DNA of 64,000 nucleotides from Trematomus loennbergii (GCA_012861695.1 JAAOOA010000002.1:33869244-33933243), one strand, 5' to 3'; positions 12,993 to 43,300 are shown, counted from the stretch's first letter. Translations and numbers: made by a program. The notes: generated by a model from the letters alone, not told the origin.

Positions 12993-13851
12993 CACAATCA
13001 TACACCTCATAGTTTTCACTACTCGCGTATACAAGCCCGCCCCCACCTTCACAGCTGGTCCATTTCAAGAGAGGAAAACGGAGAACTGGAAGAATGAGTG
13101 GAAAGCGTCACATAAATGTATAAGTGCTCACAGCTCCGTGGGAATTATTATGTGCAATTCATTTCTTAAGGTTATACTAACAATTTAAGTCATGTTTAAT
13201 GATCTTGAACGTCACTAAAACATAGCTATTAAGAAAGCTATTTCATAAATGGCTAGATCTTGATAAATAACAATTATTTGTTTGTTTGTGTTAAAATATT
13301 GAGTAGTTAAATTATTTAAAATGCACAGTCCTGAATGTGGGTTTGTGGTGAATGTGGGGATCTACAGGGACACACATGTTCAGAGTAAAGGCTTTCACAT
13401 TATTATAAATTAATTTTATTGAAATGTACATTTACACCAAAACGGAACACAAAAGCAGGACCAACCATCATACATTGAATTCCTTGACTAACAAGAGAAA
13501 TATTCATCATTTAAATACATATTTAACAACAAATGGGCCGGTTCTAAGGGGTTATTCAGTTGAGCCCGATGAGAGGGATACAGCTGTGCACATGTCATCA
13601 TTAACAGACGTCGTTTAAGAGTGACGTTTGAGTGAACGAGGAATCCCAATTAATACCTGAGGACTCCTCTGTCCTCGCGTCACCTCCTCGTGTCTCTCGC
13701 TCGCATTTTACGGAGGCGGAGCTAAGACGCAAGGAAGGGACGCGAGTGAGGGAAAGGAGGAGTCGAGAGGGGTATTGAGACGAGGCTACTCTCTTTGACT
13801 GAGCCGAGGGGCCCTGATAGCATCACACTGAGTATAGACGGAGCTAGCAAT

Positions 13852-31253
<17,402 letters not shown>

Positions 31254-31767
31254 TTGTGAGCAAAGTCAATTCTATTCAGCAACTCGAAGTATTCGAGGTA
31301 ACCCCTAAGGCACTGCTGCACCGTCTGATGCGGATGTTTGTACTGTATCGCACGATGCCAAAGAAGGACATGCAGAAGACAGTCACAGGTGCAGGCGGGC
31401 AGAAAGTAATGAATTAATCTCCTTAAGCAATACATAACTCTTGAGTCATTATTTTACTAGATGACCCTTTGCATCTGCTACGGTCATTAGTGAATCCTCT
31501 CACAAACACATTCTGTCAAAGAAATTAAGTCAAACTACAGACATTGCCAAAACATTTGTATTTAATAAATAAAGTTTTGTGGTATTCTTGGAATCAACAT
31601 TTTATTTGGACTTTTGGAAACACAAGTGCAGATGTAACATAAATATGTAATTATCCATTAATAAATTAATTGCGTAAAGGAAAATATTATTTCATCCATT
31701 GCCAATAATTCATAATATTTTATGACATTGAGTGGGAACAATGATTTAGTGATTAATGATCTTATGG
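31254..31767. other. Convergent intergenic spacer of MATE-1 and MATE-2
   Basis: The two stop codons face each other 514 bp apart. Plus-strand AATAAA signals at 31564-31573 serve MATE-1. A minus-strand AATAAA at 31606-31601 could serve MATE-2. The predicted 3' ends meet or overlap by a few bases. Confidence 0.6.
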
Positions 31768-34700
31768 TTATCCTTCTATTGGGACCAGTGCAGTGGAGAA
31801 CATTTCATCAGGGGTATATGTCGTATTGGTCCAGTCCAAAGTAAAGTTGGCCTCTGAATGCAGCATCTCTGGCAAAGGCACCAGGAAGTGCACGCTTGCT
31901 CCCACAGCCAGAAGTGAAACTGCCGCAAACATAACGGGGCCTCGTCTGAGGATCAGCTGTGTAGTGGAGAGACGGCCTCCCTTCAGCTGCTGGACCACAT
32001 GTCCCCTCTCTGTCTCTGTGTTCCCGTTATGGCAACCGGAGCTCACAGACATGTAGCCGTCCACTGACTTTGGAGAAAGACATTGCCCGTTATTTTACTT
32101 GGTTGAGTCATATAGATGGCGAGCAGTGTCAAACTAGCCAAAGATAGCAAATATGTCAATTGATAACAAGAGGAAGCAGGCTTTGAAAATATATAGATTA
32201 ATTGTTGGGTTTGGCCACTTACATTCCCATTACTCGCTCTCTGGTAATCAGTGTTGTCACCGCAGTGTCTGACAGGGCATCTGTGCTTAATAAAGTCATG
32301 GGAGTGTTTTTCTGCGCTCGCTCCACAGCCTGCAAACAAATACAAACAACAACTTTACATTTCTCAAAATCTTACAATAGGTTTTAAATGCAAAATGTGT
32401 AAGTAAGTCCAAATCATGAGACGCTGCTGAACGTGCCTCCTCTGTAATTGTCTTCCAGTTGAGCTTGAAGATGACAATGGTGTAGAAGGTGGATAATACA
32501 ATGACACAAATGAGTAGTCCCAGCCAAAAACCTGCAAAGAAAAATGTGTCTTTTATGGGAAGAGAAGGTTTCAAGTGAATGTTTTTTTAGTAAGTAAAAG
32601 GTCACTTCATGTAATTACCAATTATTCCCATTTTTGCAACAAAGGTCAAAGTAACGCCGATTGGAAGTGCTATGCCGTAGTATCCAAGGAAGTTGGCCAC
32701 AGCAGGAATCTTCTGTTTGCCTGTTCCCAAGAAGATGCCTGTGCACACACACTAGGATGTAAATAAAAATATCTCAAATCATAAGCAGTCTCTCCATTGG
32801 CCGACATATTGTATTTTCGGGATAGCTAAAATAAATTATATTTGCCTGGTTATGCTCGCACAATGCAAATATAATCTGGTAATATACTATGTATGCTTAA
32901 CTAACAAAAAATGGTCGACTCACCACAATACCATCAAAGAACTGAAGGAAACAGTAAGCATTTATCAAGTGCGAAACCAGACCTATGATCTTCCTGAAAA
33001 AAGTTTTTATAATTAACATCTATTTTTCTTGTTCAATATTTGTATGTAGCAATAGCAGTATAAAAATCGTAGTTTTACAGTTATTGAATAGTGAGTGCAG
33101 TTCTCACTCATCAGAGGTAAAGATGTAGCCAATCACTGTTTTAGTAGAGCCGAGCACAACACCTTCCACAACTGCGATGCTTGCTGGAAAAGAGCGGCAG
33201 TGAAATCTGTCAAATGTAAAATGTTGAAGAAATGAAATACAGATTAACAACATGTATAACTGACCTGCAAGAGCGAAAGAGATCTTGCTGGTGAGGAGGG
33301 CCCTGGCAGTGTCTCCCGCACCGAGGGCATTTCCCACTCGGGCGCATGCTGCAGCTTGAATACCTAGAGGGAACTATGGATTTTTTTTTTTTAAAGAAAA
33401 AGTATTAAAAAGAGTCGGCTCTTTAGAGTCTTTGGAAGTACGCTGACTCAAATTGAACATTCCTTGAGATCAAATATGTTTAAGAAAGTTTAAAAGTAAG
33501 AATATAATGCTCTGAGTTGTGGTTAGTAGCTACCATGTAGGTGATGAAAGCCACCATTATCACAGCATGTTGGGCTGCCAGCTGGTCTTCACCCAGCATT
33601 CCTGATTATCAGAGACAAGAATCACAATTTAAGAATTTAATCTAGTTTCATAAAATCAAATGTCTTACTAATATATATTAGTTGTGTTACCTGCAAAGAA
33701 TACACCAAACTCATAAAGCCACCACTCAAAGCACTTCATCATTGTACTGGGAACGGCCAGTTTCATGTAGGAGCCCCAGTGCTGCAGCGATTCTACAGAC
33801 CAGCCTGCAGGGGGAGAGAGACTAGTTGTGAACAGGGAAAAAACTTGGAAGATCAACAAATTGTTCCATGAGATCGTAAGGTCACCACAACTATCTTCCA
33901 AATATAACTGTCCCTCACCTCCCCATGTTTTTACATGGAGCTTCTTCCAGCGAATGTAAGCAAACAGAAATCCACAGATGTAAATCTGAGACAGAGCATT
34001 GGCTGCTGCAGATCCGCTGTAAGACATGCACACAGACAGGGTGATATCAGTGTGTTATAGTTGAAATCAGATTCAAACTGAAATATGTGAGGACACTTAC
34101 CTTACACCCAAATCCAACCAGTATATTAAGATGTAGTTTGTCACCAAGTTTGCTATGTTTGCCATAGCAGCAGCGTACATTTGTGGCAGTATTATACCCT
34201 GAGTACACAAACAGCAGATGATGCAATGAGGACCACTTATTGAATCATATTGAAAAAAAATTACTACGGTTTTATAAACTGAAACATGATACAGGGTTTA
34301 TAACATAAATGCACCTGGTTCTGCAGGTAAGACACTTGAAGAAGTTGTAGAAATATTGCCTACAGAGAAACATGATGTCATTAAGTTGGTTCTTATTTAT
34401 TTTACAGCTTATGGAGCTGAAAAAACTGAAAAATAATGGAAACTTGTGTAATATTCAGCTGAAAGGTTAGAGAAAAGGTAAGACTCACTGGTACTGCAGG
34501 AAGGAAGCTTGTAATATACACTTGGGCTATTCTGAAATCAAGATATTTTAATTAAAAAACAAACAGGCACTTATCAATCAATTACACTGATCAATATCAT
34601 TCAATCTAATTGATATCATGCCACCATTAGGATGATAGTGTTATCCTGTTTCCTTGTGGCCAAAGATAAATAATACAGCTTTAAAGAGACATTTTAAAAC

Positions 34701-35925
34701 CTTTAAATAATTTGTGCAATTAAACTGTGATATATACTTTATACAATTGGTCATTTGTTTAACATTTGGAAAACTGATTCCAGTGAATGGGGGTTTAAAC
34801 TTTTCCCCACCAATAGCAATAGTATCACTTCATGTTTGGTGCTGTTAGTTACCTGGTCACCTCAGGGCTCTGGCCCATGCACAATAGGATGGCCTGGGCA
34901 TTAATGAGCAGACCCCAGCAGGGCAGACAGAACAACAGCAGGATGATGATGCCCCGCTGCAGGATCACTCCCACCCGACGCAGGTTCTTACCACCAAATG
35001 TCTGCAAACAGAACAGACCATGTTAAACATTTTAGAAAAGGGTGTTATAAACAGTTGGCGTCTGGAGGAAAATAATCATTGGGCAAACCTGAGACACCAA
35101 AGTATCACACGCCAGCCCCAGACCAGTTCCTGTTGCTGCAGTGGTGACATTAATGGTCTGAAATGAATATGAAACATATTTGATTGAATGAGTCTTTTGT
35201 ACACTCAAATACTCTGATGCAAGCAATATTAATATGAATCATATAAGTAAAAATACTACATATTGATTGAATCATGATTTTCTTATTCTCTTGATAACTT
35301 GCACAAATCAAGCATGATTAGCACTTACAGCACAAGCTAATCCATAGCCAGCCATCACTTCATTTCCCAGACGCCCAGAGAACATTGTAACCACAAATGG
35401 CAACAGGTAATTGAGGATTCGAGAGCACAGCTAGAAAGACAAACATCGACAATGGTTCACTTGATGCAGTTACATTAGCTCACAGATGATACTTTGTACA
35501 TTTCAGTAAATACAAGTTGCAATTAATTAGCATGGCTCTCAGGCCGCGCTTGGCAAATGACAAAACAAACTGACAAATCTTTGGCATCTTGCAGCCACCT
35601 CGCAGCCTCTGTGTAAAACCTGCCAACAATGTTTCAGGCCAATTGATTTCTGCTCCTCAGTCTCAGAGCTGTTTGCCTGACATTTTAACCTATTCTTTGG
35701 CAAAGTAAAAATGTTCATCAATCTTTTCATCAACATTTTAGCAATAACAGCCTCAATCCACACAATTCCTTAGCGACAGAAAAAGGTATGAAAACAGTGC
35801 CTTACCAGAGGCCCTGTCATCCTCAGGATGTGGTACAGTTCCTCTCTGTGGGCCGCAGGAACCCTGCGGTGCACCCACCTGCAGATGAAATTCCTGTCAC
35901 TGGACCCCTCCATGTCTGCTGGCAT
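31768..35925 (-). CDS. MATE-family cation/proton antiporter (SLC47A), gene MATE-2
   Basis: Predicted organic-cation/proton exchanger. Seventeen exons on the minus strand, 5' to 3': 35925-35806, 35430-35329, 35157-35089, 35001-34853, 34531-34489, 34359-34315, 34198-34101, 34016-33919, 33804-33691, 33601-33534, 33373-33265, 33183-33108, 32993-32924, 32751-32619, 32531-32433 or 32437, 32329-32223, 32067-31768. Internal lengths match MATE-1 exon by exon. Diagnostic parts are REELYHILRMTGPL, ACDTLVSQ, NLRRVGVILQRG, FCLPCW, CFEWWLYEFG and ACARVGNALGAGD. With the donor after base 32433 the frame is open for 599 residues. With the homologous junction (after 32437, a GC donor) the last exons shift frame. 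Oddities: FSG replaces FCG where human MATE1 has Cys63, and exon 16 is 32 bp longer than in MATE-3. The start MPADMEGSSD was chosen because the aligned upstream ATG also exists in MATE-3. Confidence 0.87.
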
Positions 35926-37769
35926 TATTGCAGGTCCTTCTCCTGGATTATCTGTCTTTTCTGTCCGTCTTGTCTTGTCTTGTCTTCGTGGCCCTCCAGG
36001 ATGTTGGAGAGGACAGAAATATGTGCTGCTGTCACAGCTGCTCTGGAATCAAGCCAACACCAGCTGAAACAACGCTGATTGTGAAAAACCAGAACAAAGC
36101 TTGCAGTCGCAACAAAGACTTGAAAGCAAGAATGTTTTGATCTTGGTTAAACAAATCAAAAACAATGCACTGCCTACAATATGGTTTGGGTCAATGATTC
36201 ACTGCTCAGGTTTACCATTACTCCAAAGATAAAACATGTACAAAATGGCAGACTAGACGGTTGGCATTGATTGTGATGATGTGATAATTCATTATTTTCA
36301 CGTGTTTTGTAAATGTCTAAAAGTTAATTGAAATGAAACATATAACATAAATGAAGTATGGGATAAGAGATAATAGTTTCATTTAATAAATGCTGTGACC
36401 AAACTTTATGCTCAAGAAAAGTGTTTGACAGGGATTGTAAAAAAAGACATTTAGGAGACATTTCTTTCAGACTGTTTTGATGAATTTGTTTAGTATTGGA
36501 CAAAGTGGAGACTGCATTTGAACATAAACTAAAGTATAATAAGGATGGTCCACCCAGCCCTTTATGCATATGGTTTTCCTTGACGTGGCGCTTACATGAA
36601 TACTTTTTAAAATAATTACATTTTTGGAGCATGAGGAGCTATATTAAACTTTACGTGCTCAACTTTTAAAACCCCACCATTTCTTTTTAATTTACTTTAT
36701 TTTAATTTTATTTTTGTCAACAAAATAGCACAAGTGGTTATGAATGATAATGGATAACCTTAGCCTATATGACCCTGTGACCTCGGACACAAACATAAAC
36801 AATCCAGGAAGAGTGTTAGAGTTCAATGATTTATTGTCAATGCGTATGAATGACTCAGGCTGACGGGATCAGTGTATTGATTAAAGAAGAATATACCAAA
36901 GCTCGCAGAGAAACAAGTCGGGCAAAGTTCAAAACCAAGAAGGCAGTCCCACAGTTCCAGGTTACAAGATAACAGGGATCAGTAGCTCAAAAGCTTATGG
37001 CAAGAAGCAACAGTCACTTTGACCAAATAGCAAACAGGTGTAAATGGAAAAAGGATTATTATGAATTGATTTATTAAAGATGTGAGAACCGGTAAGAAGG
37101 TGGGCAGCGAAGGTAATGAAGTTGGAAGGTAATTATCTATTCAGGAGGGAGAGGCTGGATGTGGGAGGGAGGTGACTTGGATAGGATAGAAAAAAACTGC
37201 AGGAAAAGAATGACAATGAACAGGGGAATGTGGCTCAAGAGGGGGAAAGGAAGGACGTGATCGTTTTTATACATCATTCAATAGTAAAACGTTTTGGAAA
37301 AATATTTTTGATGGAGATCTCAACAGTGACTTATATTTAGGGATGTACAGACAATAGTACAAGGAAAATGTATCATCATTTTACAACACAGGGTTGTGGT
37401 TCCCAATCAATTTTAAGGAAATACAACCCCAGTGCTAAGTGAATCCAAGATGGAATACTATAAGTGCATCTTAATACTTTGCCCTGTTGTTCTTATAATA
37501 TTGTTTTATGCAAGAAATTAAAATGTGGAAAACGTATGGTTGTCATGTTGAGAATCATTGCCCCACTAACTCTCACCCTCCTGTCGACTCATATTATTCT
37601 TCACAAATCCAGATGAATATGATTTCCTATTGAATCATAATGGTTAACAAGAGAAGACTACAAACATGGCCTCTGGGACATCTGCAACAAAATTATCTTA
37701 AAAACTTAGTAATATTATATCTCTGCATTGCTTTTGTTGTGTTTTTTCCTTTGTGTTTGCTCTCTCCCC

Positions 37770-38140
37770 CATCACTTCTGGTTCTCCTTCTCTGCAGGGC
37801 TTATGTGTGGTAGTGGGTGTGGTTGGCATTCGCCTGGCTACAGATAAGGCACATCTGTTTCCACTCACCTCATCAACCTGCTCCATAAAAGCCCGGTCCT
37901 CACTCGACGAATCTGCCAGATAATTACATGTTGTTGGATGATCCAGAGGGCCTCTCTGCAGCCCTTAGCCCTGTGTCTCCAGATCCTCTAGTGTTTTTTC
38001 TTGGATGACTCTCTCTGCTACCAGCCAGCTCCCCTCCTTTACTGCCTTCCTTTTTGTTTGCATTTTTGTATTAAACTCCTAAAGATCCTTACATGTGCCA
38101 GTCTCTGCTTTGGGGTCCAGTAATTATCAGATTGTCACAA
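37770..38140 (+). repeat. Dispersed repeat with gtctctgctttggggtcc tail
   Basis: The block from cacttctggttctcc to the tail gtctctgctttggggtccag followed by gattgtcaca looks like the reverse of the left edge of the insertion at 23851. The two are probably relatives of one family. Class not determined. Confidence 0.45.
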
Positions 38141-38187
38141 CCGTTTGCTAAACCATGTTTCGTGGCTGTGCTAATGCTGTGCTATCA

Positions 38188-38813
38188 CAGTCTCACGGCA
38201 TTTCGTGATGTAGTCACGAAATTAATCTATTGATTCGTGTATACCAACCTTTATATATACAGTCTATGATACCAACACGATTTTGTCATTTTTTTCGTGT
38301 CACACAGAACGATTTTAAAAGCAATCATAACAAATTAGAAGGAAAAACAGATTTAAAAAATACAGATTTCAGTATTCTGACACAGAACGATTTTAGAAGC
38401 AATGTATTTATATTGGTAGTTTCGTGCCTGCACCAAATAATAACAAATTAGAAGGAAAAAAAGATGACAAAAAATACAGATTTCAGTATTCTGAGGCTCT
38501 TTGCCCCATTTCTTTTCCTCGCGGACGGCAAAAAAACTCAGACATTATACAGTTTAAAATAAAAGGGATAGGGTTAGGCTTAGGGTAAGATATTGAGTAA
38601 GAAAATGTTTGTATGAACCACACAGCTTCTGGTATTCCAAGACCCGACCGGACAAAAAGACGTGGTGCAGGCACGAAACATACTACCAATATAAATACAT
38701 TGCTTTTAAAATCGTTCTGTGTGACACGAAAAAAATGCGAATATCGTGTTGGTGAACACGAGTCAATAGATTAAATTAATTTCGTGACTATAACACAAAA
38801 TGCCGTGAGACTG
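38188..38813. mobile_element. Long-TIR MITE, CAGTCTCACGGCATTT ends
   Basis: The two ends are long inverted repeats: CAGTCTCACGGCATTT, then words with tcacgaaattaat and aatagattaa. The internal part carries a tandem duplication of an approximately 100-nt unit (gaacgatttta...aacaaattagaaggaaaaa...cagatttcagtattctga). No target duplication is evident. Superfamily not determined. Confidence 0.65.
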
Positions 38814-40381
38814 GTTTGGTGCTATGCTTAGTTAGTTGTTATTTTATCATGTACATGGAAGAGGGATTCCTTTGTTAGCATGGTGTTTCAGTTGTTTTGA
38901 GAGCCTGGCTGGAAAAAGTAACAGTTCTGTTATCAAAATGATGTTGTCTTTGCTGTGCTGTTTTGATTATGTTGAAGGTAACCAGTTGCTCTAGTCTTTG
39001 TTGTCCTGAAATTCCAGCTAGCTCTGAGCCATACACAGCTAGCTCTGAGCCATACACATACTTTGTGTAGCCACTTATGCTAAACCAACCTACTTTAGGC
39101 CAGCGCTTGCATTTATCTGCTCTGAAAACAGGCCAGTCATGAGAGTCAATGAGGCTCTTATTCTTATCATTGGTAAATATGTGGTAACCTGTAAGATATA
39201 ATGCATGTATTACACTGCAGATAACCATTCACTTTGGTCGTATGTGTGAGACAGGACTTCTGGAGTATGGGAAAAGCAGGAACCGACCCTCAGTCCTCAG
39301 GTCACCCATTTGTTAGATTCCCTGCTGTGGAGGGTGATGTGATTTCCTGTTTGTATGGAGAGAACCTGCTTCTGGAATGTGGTTATAGCAAGGAGCTGTT
39401 TTATTTGTTTTTTGTTGTATTTATAAGTCTGTATGTAGCTCAAATAGGGCTCTCATATAAAGGGGCGCCATGCGTGCATGCTTTAAAGGTATGTAAGACA
39501 AATACTGTGTTTGTGGATTTTGCAACATAACCTAAGAATCACCGGGGAAATATTATTTAAGCTGCCACAACAATATCACCCAAAGCTCTGATAAGTCATA
39601 ATTGAATCTAAATTGCAAACAAGTATTTTCACCCACCATCAGTACAATAAGCATTTAGTATTAAGATGGGAACACTTACAGTATTTTAGCCACCCTGTAT
39701 ATAACCTGTATAGGGTGCTCTGTGTGTCAGTCTATCTCCCATCTCTCAGCCAATCACAGAGGTGCTCCTTAATGCTGGTCAGTGTGCAGGTCTGTGGTTG
39801 GGGGAGCAGAGGGGGAGGGCTGGCCAGCGTGTGACGTTGACCCCACTCTTGGAGTTGGAAGTTAAAGAGTTTAGTAGTGCTGCTGCTGATGAAGTTGTGA
39901 CCTGTTCTGCATGTACTGGACGTTCTCTGCCCTGTTCCCAGTGAGTTATTAAACCAAATAACTACACTCCTGTCTCTGACTCCTGTGGAACATTACAGTA
40001 TGTTACTTCGACTTATTTTACTCCAAGGGTAAATACTGAAACTTAATTATTCAACAACATCTATTAACATTTCAACAAACACCACTTTTATTTTGCCATA
40101 ACAAGAGAGATGGTCTAAAGATCCATTTAAACCTTGTTCACTTGAGTTAAATAGCTGGATAACAGTTTGACAATTGCAGATGAAAGGAAGGACTGTTTAC
40201 TGCTATTTTCAAATCATTATTGAATCTCTTGAATCAAAATATTAGTTCAACCTTTCACTTACTGCATTTTCCATAAAATCTGCTACTGTTTTAGTCAGTT
40301 TTCTCACAGATAACGAGTTTTAAATTAAATGCTTTATGACATTATGCACAAACAATGATTGTATGATCTAGGATCTTAGGG

Positions 40382-43300
40382 TTACCCTTCTATTGGGACC
40401 AGTGCAGTGGAGAACGTTTCATCAGGGGTATATGTTGTATTGGTCCAGTCCAAAGTAAAGTTGGCCTCTGAATGCAGCATCTCTGGCAAGGGGACCAGGA
40501 AGTGCACGCTTGCTCCCACAGCCAGAAGTGAAACTGCCGCAAACATAACGGGGCCTCGTCTGAGGATCAGCTGTGTAGTGGAGAGACGTCCACCCTTCAG
40601 CTGCTGGACCACATGTCCCCTCTCTGTCTCTGTGTTCCCGTCATGGCAACCGGAGCTCACAGACACATAGCCGTCCACTGACTTTGGAGAAAGACATTGC
40701 CCGTTATTTTAGTTGCATAGAGAACAAGCACAGTGAGATTTAAAGAGGGATTATCAGATATTTGGTTTCTTGGATTTCAGTGTCCTATAGGAAATAGTTA
40801 ATAGCAAAACATTTAGGTTGGTAGTTAAAGAATAAAACGTAGGCCTAACTTACGTTTCCATTACTCGTTCCGTTGTCCGACAGGTCCGATAATGTCATGT
40901 GTGCCTTTTTTTGAGCTCGTTTCACAGCCTGAAGACAAGAAGATATGAAGAACATAACTGCCAATTTGTCTTGGCAGCTGATGCTGTAGAACTAAAACAA
41001 CTTGTGCATGTCTTGACAGCTAATTATTATTTATTATTGGTCAATTGCATACCTCCTCTGTCATCCGCTTCCAGTTTAAATTAAAGATGACAATAATGTA
41101 GAATGTGGATTGTATGACAACACAAATGAGCAGTCCTAGCCAAAAACCTGGAGAGAAAAATTAGAATTAGTGCACAACAGGCTTCATTTATAATAACCTG
41201 CTATTAATACCCATTTTATTATTTGTCATGGATGATTGTGTTAATAACAAACCACAATCACTTCTTATGATTACCTAAAATTCCTAATTTCGCAACAAAC
41301 ATTAGAGTAATGCTCAGTGAAAGTCCTATAAAGTAGTATCCGATGAAGTTGGCCACAGCTGGTATCTTCTGTCTTCCCGTACCCAAGAAGACGCCTGTGC
41401 ACACACACTAGGATGAGGAAAAACAACATTTCATGTTTCACATATATGACTTATTTTGGCATCATACTACTATTGTGCAGGCTTGTAGACTTACCACAAT
41501 ACCATCAAAGAATTGAAGGAAACAGTAAGCATTCATCAAATGCGAAACAAGACCTATGATCTTCCTGAAACGATAATTGAGATTGTATCTTTCATGCAGC
41601 AGATTTACTCTATAATACAGTTGAATGTGAATAGTGAGTGCAGTTCTCACTCATCAGAGGTAAAGATGTAGCCAATCACTGTTTTAGTAGAGCCGAGCAC
41701 AACACCTTCAACAACTGCGATGCTTGCTGGAAAAGAGGGGCAGTGAAATCTGTCAAACAGTCAAATGTAGAAGAAATGAAAGGCTATTTACCAATATAGG
41801 CTTCAACAACAGAACATTTTAATAACTGACCTGAAAGAGCGAATGAGATCTTGCTGGTGAGGATGGCCCTGGCAGTGTCTCCCGCACCGAGGGCATTTCC
41901 CACTCGGGCGCATGCTGCAGCTTGAATACCTAGAGGGAACTATGGATTCATTTTTTCAACAACACATTTAGGAATCAGAAAGTATGAACACAAAACAGTG
42001 AGCCATTGAGAGTGCTCAAATGCTAAAAAGAACGTTAGTTTATTAGTACCTTTACAGTAAGAATATAATGCTTTATACATCTTAATGAGTTGTAGTTAGT
42101 ACCATGTAGGTTATGAAAGCCACCGTAGTCACAACATGTTGGGCTGCCAGCTGGTCTTCACCCAGCATTCCTGATCAAAAGAAACAAAGACAAAGGCTTT
42201 GATGAAATATCACTGTTTACTTCTCAAAGAATAGGTTCGAAGTAGTTATTAATATATTTGCATTACCTGCAAAGAATACACCAAACTCATAAACCCACCA
42301 CTCGAAACATATCATCATTGTACTGGGAACAGCCAGTTTCATGTAGGAGCCCCACTCGTGCAGCGATTCTACAGACCAGCCTGCAGGGGGAGAGAGAGAC
42401 TTAGATATGAAGAGGGAAAAAGATAGAGAGTGTAGAGAGTGATGCATGGGGAAATCATGAAAATTAAATCCGCACCTCCCCATGTTTTTACATGGAGCTT
42501 CTTCCAGCGAATGTAAGCAAACAGAAATCCACAGATGTAAATCTGAGACAGAGCATTGGCTGCTGCAGATCCGCTGTAAGACATGCACACAGACACGGTG
42601 TTATCAGTGTGTGTAATTGTTGAAATCAGATTCAAACTGAAATATGTGAGGACACTTACCTTACACCCAGATCCAGCCAGTAAATGAAGATGTAGTTTGT
42701 CACCAGGTTTGCTATGTTTGCCAAAGCAGCAGCGTACATTTGTGGCAATATTATACCCTGAGTACACAAACAGCAGATGATGCAATGAGGAACACTTATA
42801 CCTTTCCCTTCAGTAATTACATTAAATAAGACAACATGTTTTCATTTTTTTTAAATCAAATAACATTGGCGCACCTGGTTCTGCAAATAAGACACCTGAA
42901 GCTGATGGAGAAACATTGCCTATAAGAAAAAAAATATAGCTTAAGCTCTTTTGACGATTTGAAGGATAACAGTATCCCTACATCAGTGAATATTTATGTA
43001 GTTTGCTCATAAAGGTGAAATATTACAACTCACTGGTACGGCAGGAAGAAAGGCTGTAATATACAGCTGGGCTATTCTGAAATCAAAAAGTGTAGAGACA
43101 GTGAAGAGACAAAGACTATAAATGCTTCAGAAATCACAAAGTGGTGTTAATATGTTGAGATGATCCTGTTTAACATAACGTGTAAGTATCCTAAATGTGT
43201 GTTGGCCACGAAGTTTGTTGTTCCATACTGTATACGGAAATCGAATGGGGAAAGCCAATGCTTTTTGTCGAAGGATACCTTGCCATGCTAACTTTCGGGT

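Larger units (their letters stand above)
4377..13029. repeat. Giant imperfect palindrome, two 4.2-4.4 kb arms
   Basis: Reading outward from a 15-nt asymmetric spacer (8594-8608), the left arm (back to about 4377) and the right arm (to about 13029) are reverse complements with only scattered substitutions and indels. The same short open frames therefore appear on opposite strands, for example 8082-8282 minus and 8851-9123 plus. Each arm starts and ends with the same inverted word TTTGTGCCAAAGAGC (4407, 8609; reverse complements ending at 8593 and 12992), so each arm looks like a complete terminal-inverted-repeat element. The word CTATGAGGTGTGA stands at 4394-4406 and again at 8596-8608; a related inverted version lies at 13002-13012. 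No long coding frame for a transposase was recognised in the arms. Confidence 0.85.
2746..13787. mobile_element. Outer inverted-repeat pair bounding an 11-kb composite
   Basis: The left end reads TAGGCTCGTCTCAATACCCC and the right end is the reverse complement of TAGCCTCGTCTCAATACCCC. Both continue with a CTCGACTCCTC-like tract, giving about 30 matching bases. Between them lie a MITE (3004-3394) and the giant palindrome (about 4377-13029). Similarity between the two flanks fades after the terminal repeats. These may be the ends of one large transposon, or the ends of two related elements; I cannot decide which. A weaker direct-orientation match (around 4070 and 13580, sharing cagctgtgc...gacgtcg) suggests several members of one family are stacked here. 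Confidence 0.4.
35926..40381. other. Intergenic spacer between MATE-2 and MATE-3
   Basis: No gene is recognised. It contains the MATE-2 5' flank with a tcttgtcttgtcttg triplication (35970-35990), an unidentified repeat-like block (about 36820-37200), a dispersed repeat (37770-38140), a long-TIR MITE (38188-38813), and unremarkable AT-rich DNA. A minus-strand AATAAA at 40092-40087 could end MATE-3. Confidence 0.5.

Noticed and set aside
4377..13029. CRISPR-like or tandem-repeat array
   Set aside because: The repeat is a single inverted pair of long arms; there are no regularly spaced short repeats, and the genome is eukaryotic.
35788..36140. Three overlapping plus-strand frames
   Set aside because: They are antisense to MATE-2 exon 1 and its 5' flank.
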